Below are positions 24,580 to 34,111 of a stretch of 36,888 nt of DNA, in pieces. Source of the stretch: Magnetococcus sp. PR-3 (lineage in GTDB: Bacteria; Pseudomonadota; Magnetococcia; Magnetococcales; Magnetococcaceae); NCBI RefSeq assembly GCF_036689865.1, contig NZ_JBAHUQ010000041.1, forward strand, positions 1 to 36,888, written 5' to 3'. Within the stretch, counting starts at the first letter, position 1, and each line of letters begins with the position of its first letter. Made by a program: the position numbers and the translations under genes. Under the pieces are notes generated by a model. The model was given only the letters and a program-made list of their open reading frames with translations. It searched no databases and was not told the origin of the DNA.

Positions 24580-24809
24580 GTTCGCTCAAGGGCGTGCCTG
24601 ATCCGTTGTCGAATGGCTCTCTTTGAATGGGCCTGCGCGATATCCAGTTTCAGGCATCCACTCTCGAAAGCTGGGGCCTCTATCTGAGAAGTCCGGGTTA
24701 AAGTGGGCATGGTGCGGGGTGGTATAAAAAAGAGGGCCCAGAGCCGTTAAACGTGGGTATTTAAGGGGGGCGGACAGACAAGCAGCCGTGGGGTGGGGTG
24801 AAGAGATGC

Positions 24810-24843
24810 AAACCGGCCAACCCGCGTGAGGGTTGGCCGGTTT
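24810..24843 (-). terminator. Strong hairpin downstream of the 24894-25373 gene
   Basis: A perfect 14-bp stem (24810-24823 with 24830-24843) around the loop GCGTGA. On the minus strand it comes about 50 bases after the stop of the hypothetical gene and ends in only a short T-run. It probably terminates that transcript. Confidence 0.7.
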
Positions 24844-24893
24844 GTCGGGTGGGGCGTGTTGCAGCGTGCCCGGTCGATCTAAGAGGCTGGATT

Positions 24894-25373
24894 CTATTTA
24901 AAGCGGGCTTTCAGGGTGATCTCGGCCCCCGCTGGGGCTTGCAAGATGGCCGAGACCACATGGTCTTTGGCGCTCCAGGCCGGGGTGGCCGCGGCGGTCA
25001 TGACCTGTTTGCCCATAAACTGGGCAAGAATGTCCAGCCGCGCCTGGCTCTCGGGGGTGCTGCTCATGGTCAGGCTGCGGATCTCACCGGATTGAGCCTC
25101 TGCCTTGGGGTCGGCACAGGCCTCTGCCCAGATCGCCGAGGCATATTTGCCCGGGCCGATCGCATAGCTGTGGATCTGTGGGGGCTGTTGGGTGTCGGCC
25201 GGTTGGCAGGTTACCTCAATATGGTCCACCCGTGTTTCGGTGGGGCTGCTGTGTCCCAACCGTTCGGCCACCATGCCAACATTATTTTTGACCGCCCAAT
25301 CCCCATCGTTGGGTCCATCCAGCTCAAGGTCGGCAAACAGGGTTTGAAGGATCGCATCGGATTGTGTAGGCAT
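24894..25373 (-). CDS. Hypothetical cytosolic protein
   Basis: 159 residues with no signal peptide and no membrane segment. I do not recognise a family. The sequence is even in composition and looks like one globular domain: an acidic N-terminal helix (MPTQSDAILQTLFADLEL), a central part with SYAIGPGKYASAIWAEACAD and two cysteines, and a C-terminal helix-strand end (ARLDILAQFMGKQVMTAA, then EITLKARFK). A strong hairpin follows the stop. The ribosome site is weak and no other start fits better. No neighbour suggests a role. Confidence 0.6.
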   Translation of the reverse strand: MPTQSDAILQTLFADLELDGPNDGDWAVKNNVGMVAERLGHSSPTETRVDHIEVTCQPADTQQPPQIHSYAIGPGKYASAIWAEACADPKAEAQSGEIRSLTMSSTPESQARLDILAQFMGKQVMTAAATPAWSAKDHVVSAILQAPAGAEITLKARFK

Positions 25374-26042
25374 GGGTCTGTGCTTTCTTAACCGGTGGCT
25401 TTTAAGGGGGTTTGGTTTGGGTTTGTTTGGGTGGCTGCATCATAGCGCAAGCCCTAAGTGGGCTCAAGTTTACAGCCGGGGTCTGCACAGGGGGGCAGAT
25501 GCAGATTTGCCTGCTTATACCCCATGTTATACGGCTCAGGGGTGGTTTTTAAAGGGCGTTTGAAGGTTTTTATGCGGTGGGCTGCGGGGGCGTGGTTGGG
25601 TGTGATCTTGTGTAAGCTGTTGGTATATAGGTGGAATAAAATATTTTTTGTTGGTCTTGTTTGACTTGTTAGGGAGGCGGTGCGGTGCGAGCGCTCTCTA
25701 GCCTATTATCCTGACTGGAAATGGTTTACCATAAAACCCTCGTCAGAGTACTGGGCTGCTCTGGTGTTGCTCCCAACTTGGGTGGTCCATGCACGGTGTG
25801 TTCTGCATCGGTTCCTTAACTTGGGCATGCTCATAATCCTCATTGTGCACGATTTAAGGCACTTGTCTTGAACTCTTGTGCGGTAAGCTGCTCAATAGAT
25901 CATACCGGTATGAAGTAAATTTCCCATGGGTCTGGATGGGGATGTGTGGGAGGGACGGTGCCTCCATCTTGAGCCTTAGACTGTAAGTGGGCTCATTTTT
26001 GCAACGATGGATGGATTGTTCTGTCTTTAAGGAGAGTTCCCT
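25374..26042. other. Gene-free stretch upstream of cheW-like gene
   Basis: About 670 bases with no supportable gene. It includes an AT-rich segment near 25620-25660 and a perfect 14-bp palindrome at 25900-25913 (listed separately). The promoter for the cheW-like gene should be in its last part. Confidence 0.5.
25900..25913. promoter_or_regulatory. Perfect 14-bp palindrome, candidate operator
   Basis: TCATACCGGTATGA is its own reverse complement. It lies about 130 bases ahead of the cheW-like start. A dimeric repressor or activator site is possible; no matching regulator is in the window. Confidence 0.35.
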
Positions 26043-26558
26043 ATGGTTCTGTGTACATTTCGGTTGGGTGACCTGATTATGGGGGTGGATATCCGCATGG
26101 TTCAGGAGATCAAGCGTGCCCACCAGAGTACACCGGTACCCGGTGCGCCGGACTATATTCGGGGTATGCTCAACAACCGTGGTCGGGTCTGTACCCTCTA
26201 TGATCTGCGTACACGCTTGGGTTGGTCTCCTCCTGATGGTGGCGGTCAGCAACCTAAAGAGTATGCCATTATTCTAAAGACCCGTAGCCATGTGCGCCAG
26301 TTGGATGAAGAGCTGGCCCGTACGGTGGTCTTTTGGGAAGACTCTGTGGCCCTGATTGTTGATCAGTTAGGGGGCGTGTTGGAGGTTAACGGCCAGCAGC
26401 TACGTTCAGCCCCGGCCAATATGGCAGGGATCTCTGCGCAGTTTGTGCACTCGGTGGTGCAGCAAAAAACAGAACTGTTGGTGGTGTTGGATGTTCCCCG
26501 TATTTTAGGTTTTGATCCCGATGAAGAGCAGAAAAAAGCCGAAGGCAGTGGTGTTTAA
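26043..26558 (+). CDS. cheW: CheW-like chemotaxis coupling protein
   Basis: 171 residues with a CheW domain over about 1-155: FRLGDLIMGVDIRMVQEI as the first strand set, the characteristic PGAPDYIRGMLNNRGRVCTLYDLR region at about 34-57 and VALIVDQLGGVLEV at about 100-113. CheW joins methyl-accepting receptors to the kinase CheA at the membrane. AAGGAG lies 8 bases ahead of the ATG. There is no cheA, cheY or receptor gene here, so this is an orphan; it could serve a distant chemotaxis cluster or a different sensory array. The acidic, lysine-rich tail after residue 158 is short. A 15-bp palindrome overlaps the stop codon but has no T-run. Confidence 0.9.
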   Translation: MVLCTFRLGDLIMGVDIRMVQEIKRAHQSTPVPGAPDYIRGMLNNRGRVCTLYDLRTRLGWSPPDGGGQQPKEYAIILKTRSHVRQLDEELARTVVFWEDSVALIVDQLGGVLEVNGQQLRSAPANMAGISAQFVHSVVQQKTELLVVLDVPRILGFDPDEEQKKAEGSGV

Positions 26559-26878
26559 CACCATCTAAGCGCTTGGTTGTGGTCTCTCTCTTTCTCTGTA
26601 TGTGTCTCTGAATTTTGACGGGTGGCGTGGCTGGGGCTTTGTGCATCGGCCAACGGACCCCGACCCCGAGGTCTCTTCTCTCCTTACAATCACACCTTCT
26701 TCCCTCGCTAGGACCTCTTCGCCATCCGGGGCGTTCATCGCTATTCTCCCCTCTCCACGGACCGATGGTCCTGACCCTAAACAGGGTGGCGCAGGCTTTC
26801 TGGCTCTCTTCGGCTCAACCTCTCTGGCATTGTTTGTCGGTGCCGATCAGTTAGAGCTGTATGTGAAGTGCCCGCCAC

Positions 26879-26980
26879 CGGTTCTTGCCGCTCTTTAAGT
26901 ACACGATGTTAAATACCCGCTACGGTTCTTGCCGCTCTTTGAGTGCACGATGCTAAATACCCGCTACGGTTCTTGCCGTG
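26879..26980. repeat. 44-bp tandem repeat, two and a third copies
   Basis: Units begin at 26879 and 26923 and a partial third at 26967, all starting CGGTTCTTGCCG. The two full copies differ at only a few positions. Confidence 0.85.
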
Positions 26981-27062
26981 TACGGTTAGGAAACGCGTGA
27001 TCCCGAGTGGTTTAAACGGGGGGGTGGCTTGGAGGTGCCGTTTTTGTGCGGCTTATCTCTTA

Positions 27063-27132
27063 TCTGCTGCCTGCTGCCTGCTGCCTGCTGCCTGCTGCCT
27101 GCTGCCTGCTGCCTGCTGCCTGCTGCCTGCTG
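27063..27132. repeat. Heptanucleotide microsatellite (CCTGCTG), about 10 copies
   Basis: Nine perfect CCTGCTG units run from 27070 to 27132 after a nearly complete first copy. Such arrays change copy number by slipped-strand mispairing. Here it lies outside any gene, so a switch in expression is not obvious. Confidence 0.9.
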
Positions 27133-27179
27133 CCTCTCTAAGGCGGCTCTCGGCCTTCTTTAGAGTGGATGGCGCCGTA

Positions 27180-28160
27180 CTGGCCGGGTGTGTTCGGTGC
27201 AGGCTGTGCGGTGCAGGTGCTTATCAATAGATGGGGGCCGGTTCGGCTGTTGTCTCTGGGCTGTTCGTTTACGCGTTTCTGCTGGTGCTAAGCGCTCGTT
27301 GTTGGGGTGAGCTTTAAAAACCTTCCGGGGGGCCGCTGGTCGGGTCTGTTCGGCGCAGGCTGTGGGCTCTGTCAAGCGGCGGGGCTGTGCAGTGCAGGTG
27401 CTCATTAATAAGTGAGGGCAGGGCTGGTTCGGCTGTTGTCTCTGGGCTATCTACTTACGCGTTTCTGCTGGTGCTAACCGCTCGTTGTTGGGGTGAGCTT
27501 TAAAAAACCTTCCGGGGGCCGCTGGCCGGGTCTGTTCGGCGCAGGTTGTGCGGTCTGTCAAGCGGCGGGTCCGTGCGGTGCAGGCGCTCATTAATAAGTG
27601 AGGGCAGGGCTGGTTCGGCTGTTGTCTCTGGGCTGTTCGTTTACGCGTTTCTGCTGGTGCTAAGCGCTCGTTGTTGGGGTGAGCTTTAAAAAACCTTCCG
27701 GGGGCCGCTGGCCGGGTCTGTTCGGTGCAGGCTGTGGGCTCTGTCAAGCGGCGGAGCTGTGCGGTGCAGGCGCTCATTAATAAGTGAGGGCAGGGCTGGT
27801 TCGGCTGTTGTCTCTGGGCTGTCTGCTTACGCGTTTCTGCTGGTGCTAACCGCTCGTTGTTGGGGTGAGCTTTAAAAACCTTCCGGGGGCCGCTGGCCGG
27901 GTCTGTTCGGCGCAGGCTGTGGGCTCTGTCAGGCGGCGGAGCTGTGCGGTGCAGGTGCTCATCAATAGATGGGGGCCGGTTCGGTTATGCGGCTATTCGC
28001 ATGCTATCTACTTACGCGTTTCTGCTGGTGCTAAGCGCTCGTTGTTGGGGTGAGCTTTAAAAAACCTTCCGGGGGCCGCTGGCCGGGTCTGTTCGGCGCA
28101 GGTTGTGGGGTCTATCAAGCGGCGGGTCCGTGCGGTGCAGGTGCTCATCAATAGATGGGG
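27180..28160. repeat. Tandem array of five ~186-bp units plus a partial leader copy
   Basis: The landmark GGTTCGG recurs at 27240, 27426, 27612, 27798 and 27978, giving periods of 186, 186, 186 and 180. Each unit carries the segment GCTCGTTGTTGGGGTGAGC and then TTTAAAAA(A)CCTTCCGGGG. Two boundary types exist: copies 1-3 end in ATTAATAAGTGAGGGCAGGG, while the leader and the last two end in TCAATAGATGGGGGC. Sequence identity between units is very high, so the array is recent or kept uniform. It is more likely non-coding than coding. Confidence 0.9.
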
Positions 28161-28415
28161 GCGTGTCGGTCGTGTGCCGATCTTGGCTCGGCCACTGTTT
28201 TATGTGGGTTCAGTGGGCTTAAAATTGAGCCTGCTTGGCCATGGGTGGGGAGCAAAAAATGGCTTTGGAGCCTAACCCGGTTGCCGCTTTGTCTGTGGGT
28301 GGGTAGGGCGCGGTGTAAGGGGCTTTTATTGCGCTGAAGCTGGTTTTTTCCCCTCAACCCCTGCCGGGGTGGTTCTCTGCCCTAAAAAAGAGTGCCTATG
28401 GCTGTTTAACATCCC

Positions 28416-28445
28416 TAGGATTGGTGGGTGGGTTCAGTGTATACT
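28416..28445 (+). promoter_or_regulatory. Possible gyrA promoter
   Basis: A good -10 match, TATACT at 28440-28445, lies 82 bases ahead of the gyrA start. The -35 side is weak (TAGGAT at 28416-28421 with an 18-base spacer). This is a suggestion from pattern only. Confidence 0.3.
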
Positions 28446-28526
28446 GCCGGTTTCCTAAAACTGGACGGTTTTGAATCCCGTTGGCTGCTTTAAATCCGGG
28501 TAAAACGGGTTGAACAAAGGAATACC

Positions 28527-31289
28527 ATGAGCGACACCACCCCCACTGCGGAACAGCTTCCCATCAACATTGAAGATGAGATGCAACGCTCCTATCTGGA
28601 TTACGCCATGAGCGTAATCGTAGGGCGTGCCTTGCCCGATGTGCGTGATGGCCTAAAGCCCGTACACCGGCGCGTGCTCTTTGCCATGCGGGAACTGGGG
28701 AACGAATGGAACCGATCCTATAAAAAATCTGCCCGTGTGGTGGGTGACGTCATCGGTAAGTACCACCCCCATGGTGACTCGGCGGTTTATGACACCATTG
28801 TACGGATGGCCCAGGACTTCTCCATGCGTCACCTGCTGGTGGATGGCCAGGGTAACTTTGGTTCGGTGGATGGCGACTCTGCCGCTGCCATGCGTTATAC
28901 CGAAGTGCGTATGACCCGCCTGGCCTCGGAACTGCTGGCCGATATTGATAAAGAGACGGTGGCCTTTGGCCCGAACTACGATGGCTCCCTTAAAGAGCCC
29001 GAAGTGCTGCCAGCTAAATATCCCAACCTGCTGGTCAACGGATCAGCCGGTATCGCCGTGGGTATGGCGACCAATATTCCCCCCCACAATCTCGGGGAAG
29101 TGATTGATGCCACCTGCGCGCTGATTGATGATGCTGAGCTGGACCCCCGCGCCTTGATGCAGTACATCCCTGGTCCTGACTTCCCCACGGGGGGGTCGAT
29201 TCATGGACAGGCCGGTATTGTCTCGGGGTATGAGACGGGGCGGGGTTCTGTCATCATCCGTGCGAAGACCGAAATTGAAACCCGTAAGGATGGCCGTGAG
29301 ACCATTTTGGTCCACGAGCTGCCCTATCAGGTCAACAAAGCCAAGCTGGTGGAGCGTATTGCCGAGCTGGTACGGGATAAAAAAGTCACTGGTATCTCTG
29401 ACCTGCGGGATGAGTCTGACCGTCAAGGGATGCGTGTGGTGGTTGAGATCAAGCGTGACCACCAAGGGGAGGTGGTGCTTAATCAGCTGTTTAAGCACAC
29501 CCCTATGCAGAGCAGCTTTGGCATTAACGCGCTGGCGTTGGTGGATGGCCGTCCGGTTACCCTTTCGTTAAAGGGCTTTTTAGACGCCTTCCTAAAACAC
29601 CGTCGTGAGGTGGTGACCCGTCGGACCATTTATGAGCTGAACAAGGCCCAGGCCCGTGCCCACTTGTTGGAGGGTCTGGCGGTTGCGTTGGCCAATATCG
29701 ATCGGGTGATTAGCCTGATCCGTGCCGCCAAAAACCCCGCCGAAGCCAAAGAGGGGCTGATGTCTGAAATGTGGGAGCGTGGCCCGGTTGAGGCCATGTT
29801 GCTGCGTGCCTTGGGCGAAGGGGATATCGCTTCGCCACAGTTTGTACCGGGTGGGTATAAGCTCTCTGCCGAACAGGCCCAGGCCATTTTGGATATGCGC
29901 CTGCACCGCCTGACCGGGCTGGAGATCGATAAGATCCATGATGAGTTTGAGGAGATCTTGACTGAGATCGCCCGTCTCAAAGCGATTTTGGCTTCGGACT
30001 CCATCTTAATGGATGTTATCCGTCAAGAGCTGCTGGAGATTAAAGAGCGCTACGCCAACCCCCGTCGGACCCAAATTGTGGAAGCGGTGGGTGATTTCTC
30101 CATTGCCGATCTGATCCCTGAAGAGGAGATGGTGGTTACCGTCAGCCACGGTGGGTATATCAAGCGTCAGCCCAGCTTGACCTATCAGGCCCAGCGTCGC
30201 GGCGGCAAAGGCAAGAGCGCCACCGGGGTTAAAGATGAGGATTTTGTGGCGCAGATGTTCGTGGCTTCTACCCACGATACCATCTTCTGCTTCACCAATA
30301 CCGGTCGAGTCTTTAAGCTGAAAGTGTATGAAATTCCACCGGGTAGCCGTATTGCTCGGGGTAAGGCTATTGTCAACCTGCTGCAGCTGGAAGAGGGCGA
30401 GAAGGTTCGCCAGATCGTGCCTGTACCGGTGGCCGAAGAGGCCTGGGGGAACTGGGATCTATTGTTCGCCACCCGCAGTGGTTTGATTAAAAAGACCGTG
30501 CTATCGGGATATGCCAACATCCGTACCACCGGTATTCGTGCCATTAATCTGCTGGAGAGCGACGACCTGATTGGTGTGGCGTTGCTGCCCGGTAGTGGTG
30601 AAGCCGATGGTGATGGGAGTGATGAAGCCGATGGTGACGTGAGTGGTGAGGCTGAAGAGGGGCGTGTTGAGGAGGTCGTGGCCGAAGATCTAAGCAGCGA
30701 CGATGCCCCCGGTCGGATTATGCTGGTTGCCCAGGGTGGTAAAGCGGTGCGCTTCCGTGATCAGCTGGTGCGCCGTGTGGGGCGTGTCTCCCAGGGGGTG
30801 CGGGGTATGCGGCTGAAAGGGGACGATGCGGTCATCGCCCTAACGGTTATTGATACCGAGAGTGTGGGACGCCAGCTTTTGACCATGACCGAAAACGGCT
30901 ATGGCAAGCGCAGTGACCTGACCCAATACCCCACCAAAGGTCGGGGTACCCAGGGTGTGATCGGCATGGATGCACGGGATAAGACCGGCCATGTGGTGAG
31001 CGCACTGGTGGTGGATGAGAGTGATGAGGTGATGGTGATCACCGATCAGGGTACGGTACTGCGTACCAAGGTTGACTCTATCCGCGTTGCGGGCCGTGCC
31101 ACCATGGGTGTGCGGGTGTTGAATGTGGCCGATGGGGAGCGGGTTGTCTCCGTGGCACGTTTGGCGGAAGCCGAAGAGATTGAAGCGTTGGATGAAGAGG
31201 GTCATGTCATTACCCCAGAGGCAGGGGAGGAAGCTGCGGCTCCTGAGCCTGATGCTGAGGGTGGAGAATCCGAGGAAGAGGGAGCGTAA
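28527..31289 (+). CDS. gyrA: DNA gyrase subunit A
   Basis: 920 residues; with GyrB it introduces negative supercoils into DNA. The catalytic tyrosine is Tyr124 in [11 protein letters not shown]. The quinolone-determining region has GDSAVYD with Ser85 and Asp89, the residues found in sensitive enzymes. The GyrA box QRRGGKG is at 556-562, as needed for DNA wrapping. Two features are odd: an acidic insertion of about 35 residues in the C-terminal beta-pinwheel (about 691-726, encoded in part by a 24-bp tandem repeat at 30594-30641) and a long acidic C-terminal tail. The protein is therefore about 45 residues longer than E. coli GyrA. AAAGGA precedes the ATG. serS begins 2 bases after the stop, so the two are co-transcribed. 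Confidence 0.98.
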   Translation: MSDTTPTAEQLPINIEDEMQRSYLDYAMSVIVGRALPDVRDGLKPVHRRVLFAMRELGNEWNRSYKKSARVVGDVIGKYHPHGDSAVYDTIVRMAQDFSMRHLLVDGQGNFGSVDGDSAAAMRYTEVRMTRLASELLADIDKETVAFGPNYDGSLKEPEVLPAKYPNLLVNGSAGIAVGMATNIPPHNLGEVIDATCALIDDAELDPRALMQYIPGPDFPTGGSIHGQAGIVSGYETGRGSVIIRAKTEIETRKDGRETILVHELPYQVNKAKLVERIAELVRDKKVTGISDLRDESDRQGMRVVVEIKRDHQGEVVLNQLFKHTPMQSSFGINALALVDGRPVTLSLKGFLDAFLKHRREVVTRRTIYELNKAQARAHLLEGLAVALANIDRVISLIRAAKNPAEAKEGLMSEMWERGPVEAMLLRALGEGDIASPQFVPGGYKLSAEQAQAILDMRLHRLTGLEIDKIHDEFEEILTEIARLKAILASDSILMDVIRQELLEIKERYANPRRTQIVEAVGDFSIADLIPEEEMVVTVSHGGYIKRQPSLTYQAQRRGGKGKSATGVKDEDFVAQMFVASTHDTIFCFTNTGRVFKLKVYEIPPGSRIARGKAIVNLLQLEEGEKVRQIVPVPVAEEAWGNWDLLFATRSGLIKKTVLSGYANIRTTGIRAINLLESDDLIGVALLPGSGEADGDGSDEADGDVSGEAEEGRVEEVVAEDLSSDDAPGRIMLVAQGGKAVRFRDQLVRRVGRVSQGVRGMRLKGDDAVIALTVIDTESVGRQLLTMTENGYGKRSDLTQYPTKGRGTQGVIGMDARDKTGHVVSALVVDESDEVMVITDQGTVLRTKVDSIRVAGRATMGVRVLNVADGERVVSVARLAEAEEIEALDEEGHVITPEAGEEAAAPEPDAEGGESEEEGA

Positions 31290-31291
31290 CC

Positions 31292-32590
31292 GTGCTGGAT
31301 ATCAAACGCATTCGTAAGGATACCGATGCTGTTGAGGCGGCGCTCAAGCGTCGGGGTGGTTCGGTGGATCTCAGCCATTTTCGTGAGCTGGAATCCCGCA
31401 AACGTGGCATTCAGACCGATGTCGAGCAGCTGCAATCTCAACGCAACGCGCTCTCAAAAGAGATTGGCCAGCGCAAAGCGGCCAAAGCGGATGCCTCGGA
31501 CCTGTTCGAGCAGATGAAAAATGTCGGCCCCAAGCTTAAAGAGCTGGAGAGCCGTTTGAAGGATCTGGAGACCCAGGTTGAGGCCATTATTGTGGCACTG
31601 CCCAACACCCCCCACAGCTCCGTGCCGGAGGGGGCCTCGGAAGAGGATAATGTCGAGGTGCGTCGTTGGTCGCCCACCACAGGTGAGGGGGGTGAGCCCG
31701 CAGCGCTGGATTTTGAAGCCAAAAACCATTGGGAAATTGGCGAAGATCTGGGCATTTTGGACTTTGAAGCGGGCGCGGCTGTGGCGGGTTCCCGTTTTAC
31801 GGTGTTTAGAGGGCTCGGGGCGCGGCTCTCCCGTGCGCTGGCCAACTACATGTTGGATCTGCACACCGGCGACCACGGTTATCAGGAGGTTTTGCCCCCT
31901 GTTTTAACCAATGCCGAGTGTCTGTTTGGTACCGGTCAGCTGCCCAAGTTTGAAGAGGATCTGTTCCGCGCTCGGGATGATGACTACTACATGATCCCCA
32001 CAGCAGAGGTACCGGTGACCAATTTGGTCCGGGAGCAGATTTTAGAAGATGCTCAACTGCCCCTGCGTATGACCGCTTGGACCAACTGCTTCCGACGTGA
32101 AGCTGGTGCAGCGGGCAAGGATACCCGTGGTTTGATCCGTCAACACCAGTTTGACAAGGTGGAGCTGGTACAGATCGCCCGTCCTGGTGAGAGCTACGAC
32201 GCCCTGGAAGAGCTGACAGGCCATGCCGAGGCTGTCTTGAAGGGGTTGGGCTTAGCGTACCGTACGGTGGTGCTGTGTGGTGGGGATATGGGCTTTGGCG
32301 CGGCTAAGACCTATGATCTAGAGGTGTGGTTGCCGGGGCAGGCTAAATACCGCGAGATCTCCTCCTGTTCCAATACCGAGGATTTCCAAGCGCGGCGCAT
32401 GAAGGCCCGTTTCCGCCGGGAGGCCAAGGGTAAGCCAGAGCTGGTACACACCCTAAATGGTTCTGGTGTGGCGGTCGGTCGTGCATTGGTGGCGGTACTG
32501 GAGAACTACCAGCAGGCCGATGGCAGTGTGGTGGTACCAGAGGTTTTACGCCCCTATATGGGTGGGCTTGAGGTTATTCAGGCCAAATAA
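31292..32590 (+). CDS. serS: Seryl-tRNA synthetase
   Basis: 432 residues, GTG start 2 bases after gyrA. It charges tRNA-Ser with serine in the cytosol. Residues about 28-100 form the long antiparallel coiled coil that holds the tRNA variable arm. Class II motif 2 is [20 protein letters not shown] at 267-286 and motif 3 is [20 protein letters not shown] at 388-407; the serine-site segment TAEVPVTN is at 237-244. Everything needed is present. The last 20 residues are encoded by sequence that is repeated four more times downstream (see the repeat at 32527-32895). A tRNA-Ser gene lies 368 bases further on, a fitting neighbour, though possibly by chance. Confidence 0.98.
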   Translation: MLDIKRIRKDTDAVEAALKRRGGSVDLSHFRELESRKRGIQTDVEQLQSQRNALSKEIGQRKAAKADASDLFEQMKNVGPKLKELESRLKDLETQVEAIIVALPNTPHSSVPEGASEEDNVEVRRWSPTTGEGGEPAALDFEAKNHWEIGEDLGILDFEAGAAVAGSRFTVFRGLGARLSRALANYMLDLHTGDHGYQEVLPPVLTNAECLFGTGQLPKFEEDLFRARDDDYYMIPTAEVPVTNLVREQILEDAQLPLRMTAWTNCFRREAGAAGKDTRGLIRQHQFDKVELVQIARPGESYDALEELTGHAEAVLKGLGLAYRTVVLCGGDMGFGAAKTYDLEVWLPGQAKYREISSCSNTEDFQARRMKARFRREAKGKPELVHTLNGSGVAVGRALVAVLENYQQADGSVVVPEVLRPYMGGLEVIQAK

Positions 32591-32895
32591 TGCACGTGGC
32601 CATGTGGTGGTGTCAGAGGTTCTACGGTGCTATAGGGATGGGCTTGAGGTTGTTCAGGCCAAAACGTGCGCGTGGCCGTGTGGTGGTGTCAGAGGTTTAC
32701 GCCCCCATATGAGTGGGCTTGAGGTGATTCCGGCCAAATAATGCGCGTGGCCATGTGGTGATGTCAGAGGTTTTACGGCGCTATAGGGATGGGCTTGAGG
32801 TGATTCCGGCCAAACCATGCAGGTGGTCGTGTGGTGGAACCAGAGGTTTACGCCCCCATATGAGCGGGCTTGAGGTGATTCCGGCTAAATAATGC
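32527..32895. repeat. 75/76-bp tandem array derived from the serS 3' end
   Basis: Five units are marked by GGGCTTGAGGT at 32564, 32640, 32715, 32791 and 32866. The first is inside serS and encodes its final residues. Units 1, 3 and 5 (type A) have an ATATGRGYGGGC core, and units 2 and 4 (type B) have GCTATAGGGATGGGC, so the order is A-B-A-B-A with a 151-bp higher period. Copies 2-5 are outside the gene. Confidence 0.92.
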
Positions 32896-32958
32896 ACTTT
32901 TTTAGGGTTAGGGGGTTGCCAAGCCCACCCTGATTTGTGTATACCTATGTTCCGCAAA

Positions 32959-33048
32959 GGAAGGGTGGCAGAGCCCGGTTGAATGCACTGGTCTTGAAAA
33001 CCAGCGATCCGCAAGGATCCGTGGGTTCGAATCCCACCCCTTCCGCCA
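32959..33048 (+). tRNA. tRNA-Ser (anticodon UGA)
   Basis: A 90-base gene with encoded CCA. The acceptor GGAAGGG pairs with CCCTTCC, discriminator G. The anticodon stem CTGGT/ACCAG encloses CTTGAAA with anticodon TGA (32995-32997). A long variable arm with stem GATCC/GGATC, typical of tRNA-Ser, follows, and the T arm is GTGGG-TTCGAAT-CCCAC. It reads UCA and, by wobble, UCG codons. Confidence 0.97.
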
Positions 33049-33059
33049 TTATACGAATC

Positions 33060-33084
33060 AGGCCCGTCCATGACGGGCCTTTTT
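33060..33084 (+). terminator. Terminator after tRNA-Ser
   Basis: AGGCCCGTC 33060-33068 pairs perfectly with GACGGGCCT 33072-33080 around CAT and is followed by a T-run. Lying 12 bases past the tRNA end, it is a standard terminator for it. Confidence 0.9.
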
Positions 33085-33211
33085 CTTGCCTTAAATCAGT
33101 GTTTTACGCGTACCTTGTGTTCAAGGCTGTTCGTTTCCATTCGCATGAATCCGCATCAACGTTGTAAGCTCAGTTGTAGTCCTAACCGAAATTTGGCGGC
33201 TGGGGTACGAT

Positions 33212-33316
33212 ATGCCGAAGTTATCTGCACTCAAAATAAAGTCACTCACAAAGCCGGGCTTCCATTCAGATGGTGGTGGGCTCTATCTCAAGATCAGCCC
33301 CAAAGGCACCAGCTGA
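33212..33316 (+). pseudogene. Tyrosine recombinase (P4-type integrase) fragment, N-terminal end only
   Basis: The frame from the ATG at 33212 to the TGA at 33314-33316 encodes 34 residues beginning MPKLSALKIKSLTKPG and containing DGGGLYLKISPKG. This matches the N-terminal DUF4102 arm-binding domain of P4-like integrases. The catalytic domain is absent: the frame runs into portal-gene sequence in a different frame at about 33310. It lies 164 bases after tRNA-Ser, where such integrase genes usually start. Confidence 0.75.
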
Positions 33317-34034
33317 GGTGATGAGTGCGGTTGTCTCCGCCATGCTTACCCTGTTTATTGAATCCGATGTCACCGCCAATGGTGGTCATGAACCGCCCGA
33401 TGTTTTGCGTGATCTTGATCGTAGCTCAAGCCGCACTTCCGCAGAACAGCAAGAAGAGAGTGAATCCGCATTAAAAAAGTTAAAAATCGGCAAAGGCTCC
33501 ATCAACCAGCTACCTGCGGGTATGAAGGCCACCACCATTAACCCTGCACGGCCTAATAGCCAGTTTGACCCCTTTGTTACGGCGTTTCAAAAGCAAATTG
33601 CAGCGTCCCTTAACCTCCCGGTTGAAGAGCTCACGCTCTACTACAGTAGCTCATACAGCGCCGCCCGTGCGGCCATGCTGCAAGCGTGGCGCATGTACAT
33701 TGTCGAGCGCAAAAAATTGGAGATGTACTATGCCAACCCCCTGCGTACCCTGGTTATTCAGGAGGCCGCTGCACGGGGGCTGGTTGATCTGCCGGGGTTT
33801 TTCTCCAACCCCTTGGCCCGTCACGCGTGGTTGCGCTGCAAGTGGGTCGGTCCAGCCCGTGGTGCCATTGATGAAGAAAAAGAGGCCAGAGCCGCCGAAA
33901 AGCGCATGAATATGGGCCTCACCACACTGGCGGAGGAGACCGCCAGTATGACCGGCAACGACAGCGACCGTGTGAGGCAGGCCCGTGCTTTAGAGCAAGA
34001 AAAACTCAAAAAACAAGGCTTATTAAAGGCATGA
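33270..34034 (+). pseudogene. Lambda-family phage portal protein, C-terminal part
   Basis: The open frame gives 254 residues, of which those after about residue 15 match the second half of lambda gpB-type portals: VVSAMLTLFI, PAGMKATTINPARPNSQFDP, the YSSSYSAARAAML segment and WVGPARGAIDEEKEA are recognisable parts. Full portals have about 500 residues and their first half is missing. The part ahead of the homology is integrase DNA read out of frame, so the fragment arose by a deletion joining integrase and portal. It is unlikely to work in capsids. Its stop overlaps a possible upstream ATG of the next gene. Confidence 0.8.
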
Positions 34035-34111
34035 AAAAGGGGGTATTAGTACCGGTTAAATCGGCTAAACTGCCCCCTTGTCTATCCAGTATGATAAGGG
34101 GGATGAAAAAC

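Larger units (their letters stand above)
23906..24809. other. Long gene-free stretch
   Basis: About 900 bases without a convincing gene. The short frames here have no recognisable domain. It contains three consecutive perfect stem-loops (24183-24256, listed separately) and a short terminator-like hairpin at 24555-24579. It may be a remnant of decayed mobile DNA, as the transposase fragment just upstream suggests, or it may encode a non-coding RNA. Confidence 0.5.
26559..28526. other. Two-kilobase gene-free, repeat-rich block
   Basis: There is no supportable gene between the cheW-like gene and gyrA. The block contains, in order, a 44-bp repeat (26879-26980), a 7-bp microsatellite (27063-27132) and an array of about 186-bp units (27180-28160), each listed separately. 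Minus-strand frames that run through the large array are explained by its unit length being divisible by three. The last 150 bases should contain the gyrA promoter. Confidence 0.7.

Noticed and set aside
26549..26563. Palindrome TGGTGTTTAACACCA over the cheW stop as a terminator
   Set aside because: No T-run follows and the loop would be one base long.
27451..27777. Minus-strand 108-residue repetitive frame in the 186-bp array
   Set aside because: The unit is 62 codons long, so any open frame repeats by itself; frames break between units and there is no ribosome site.
32457..32741. 94-residue frame running through the serS-derived repeats
   Set aside because: It is a shifted frame of serS continued into the array, with no family match.
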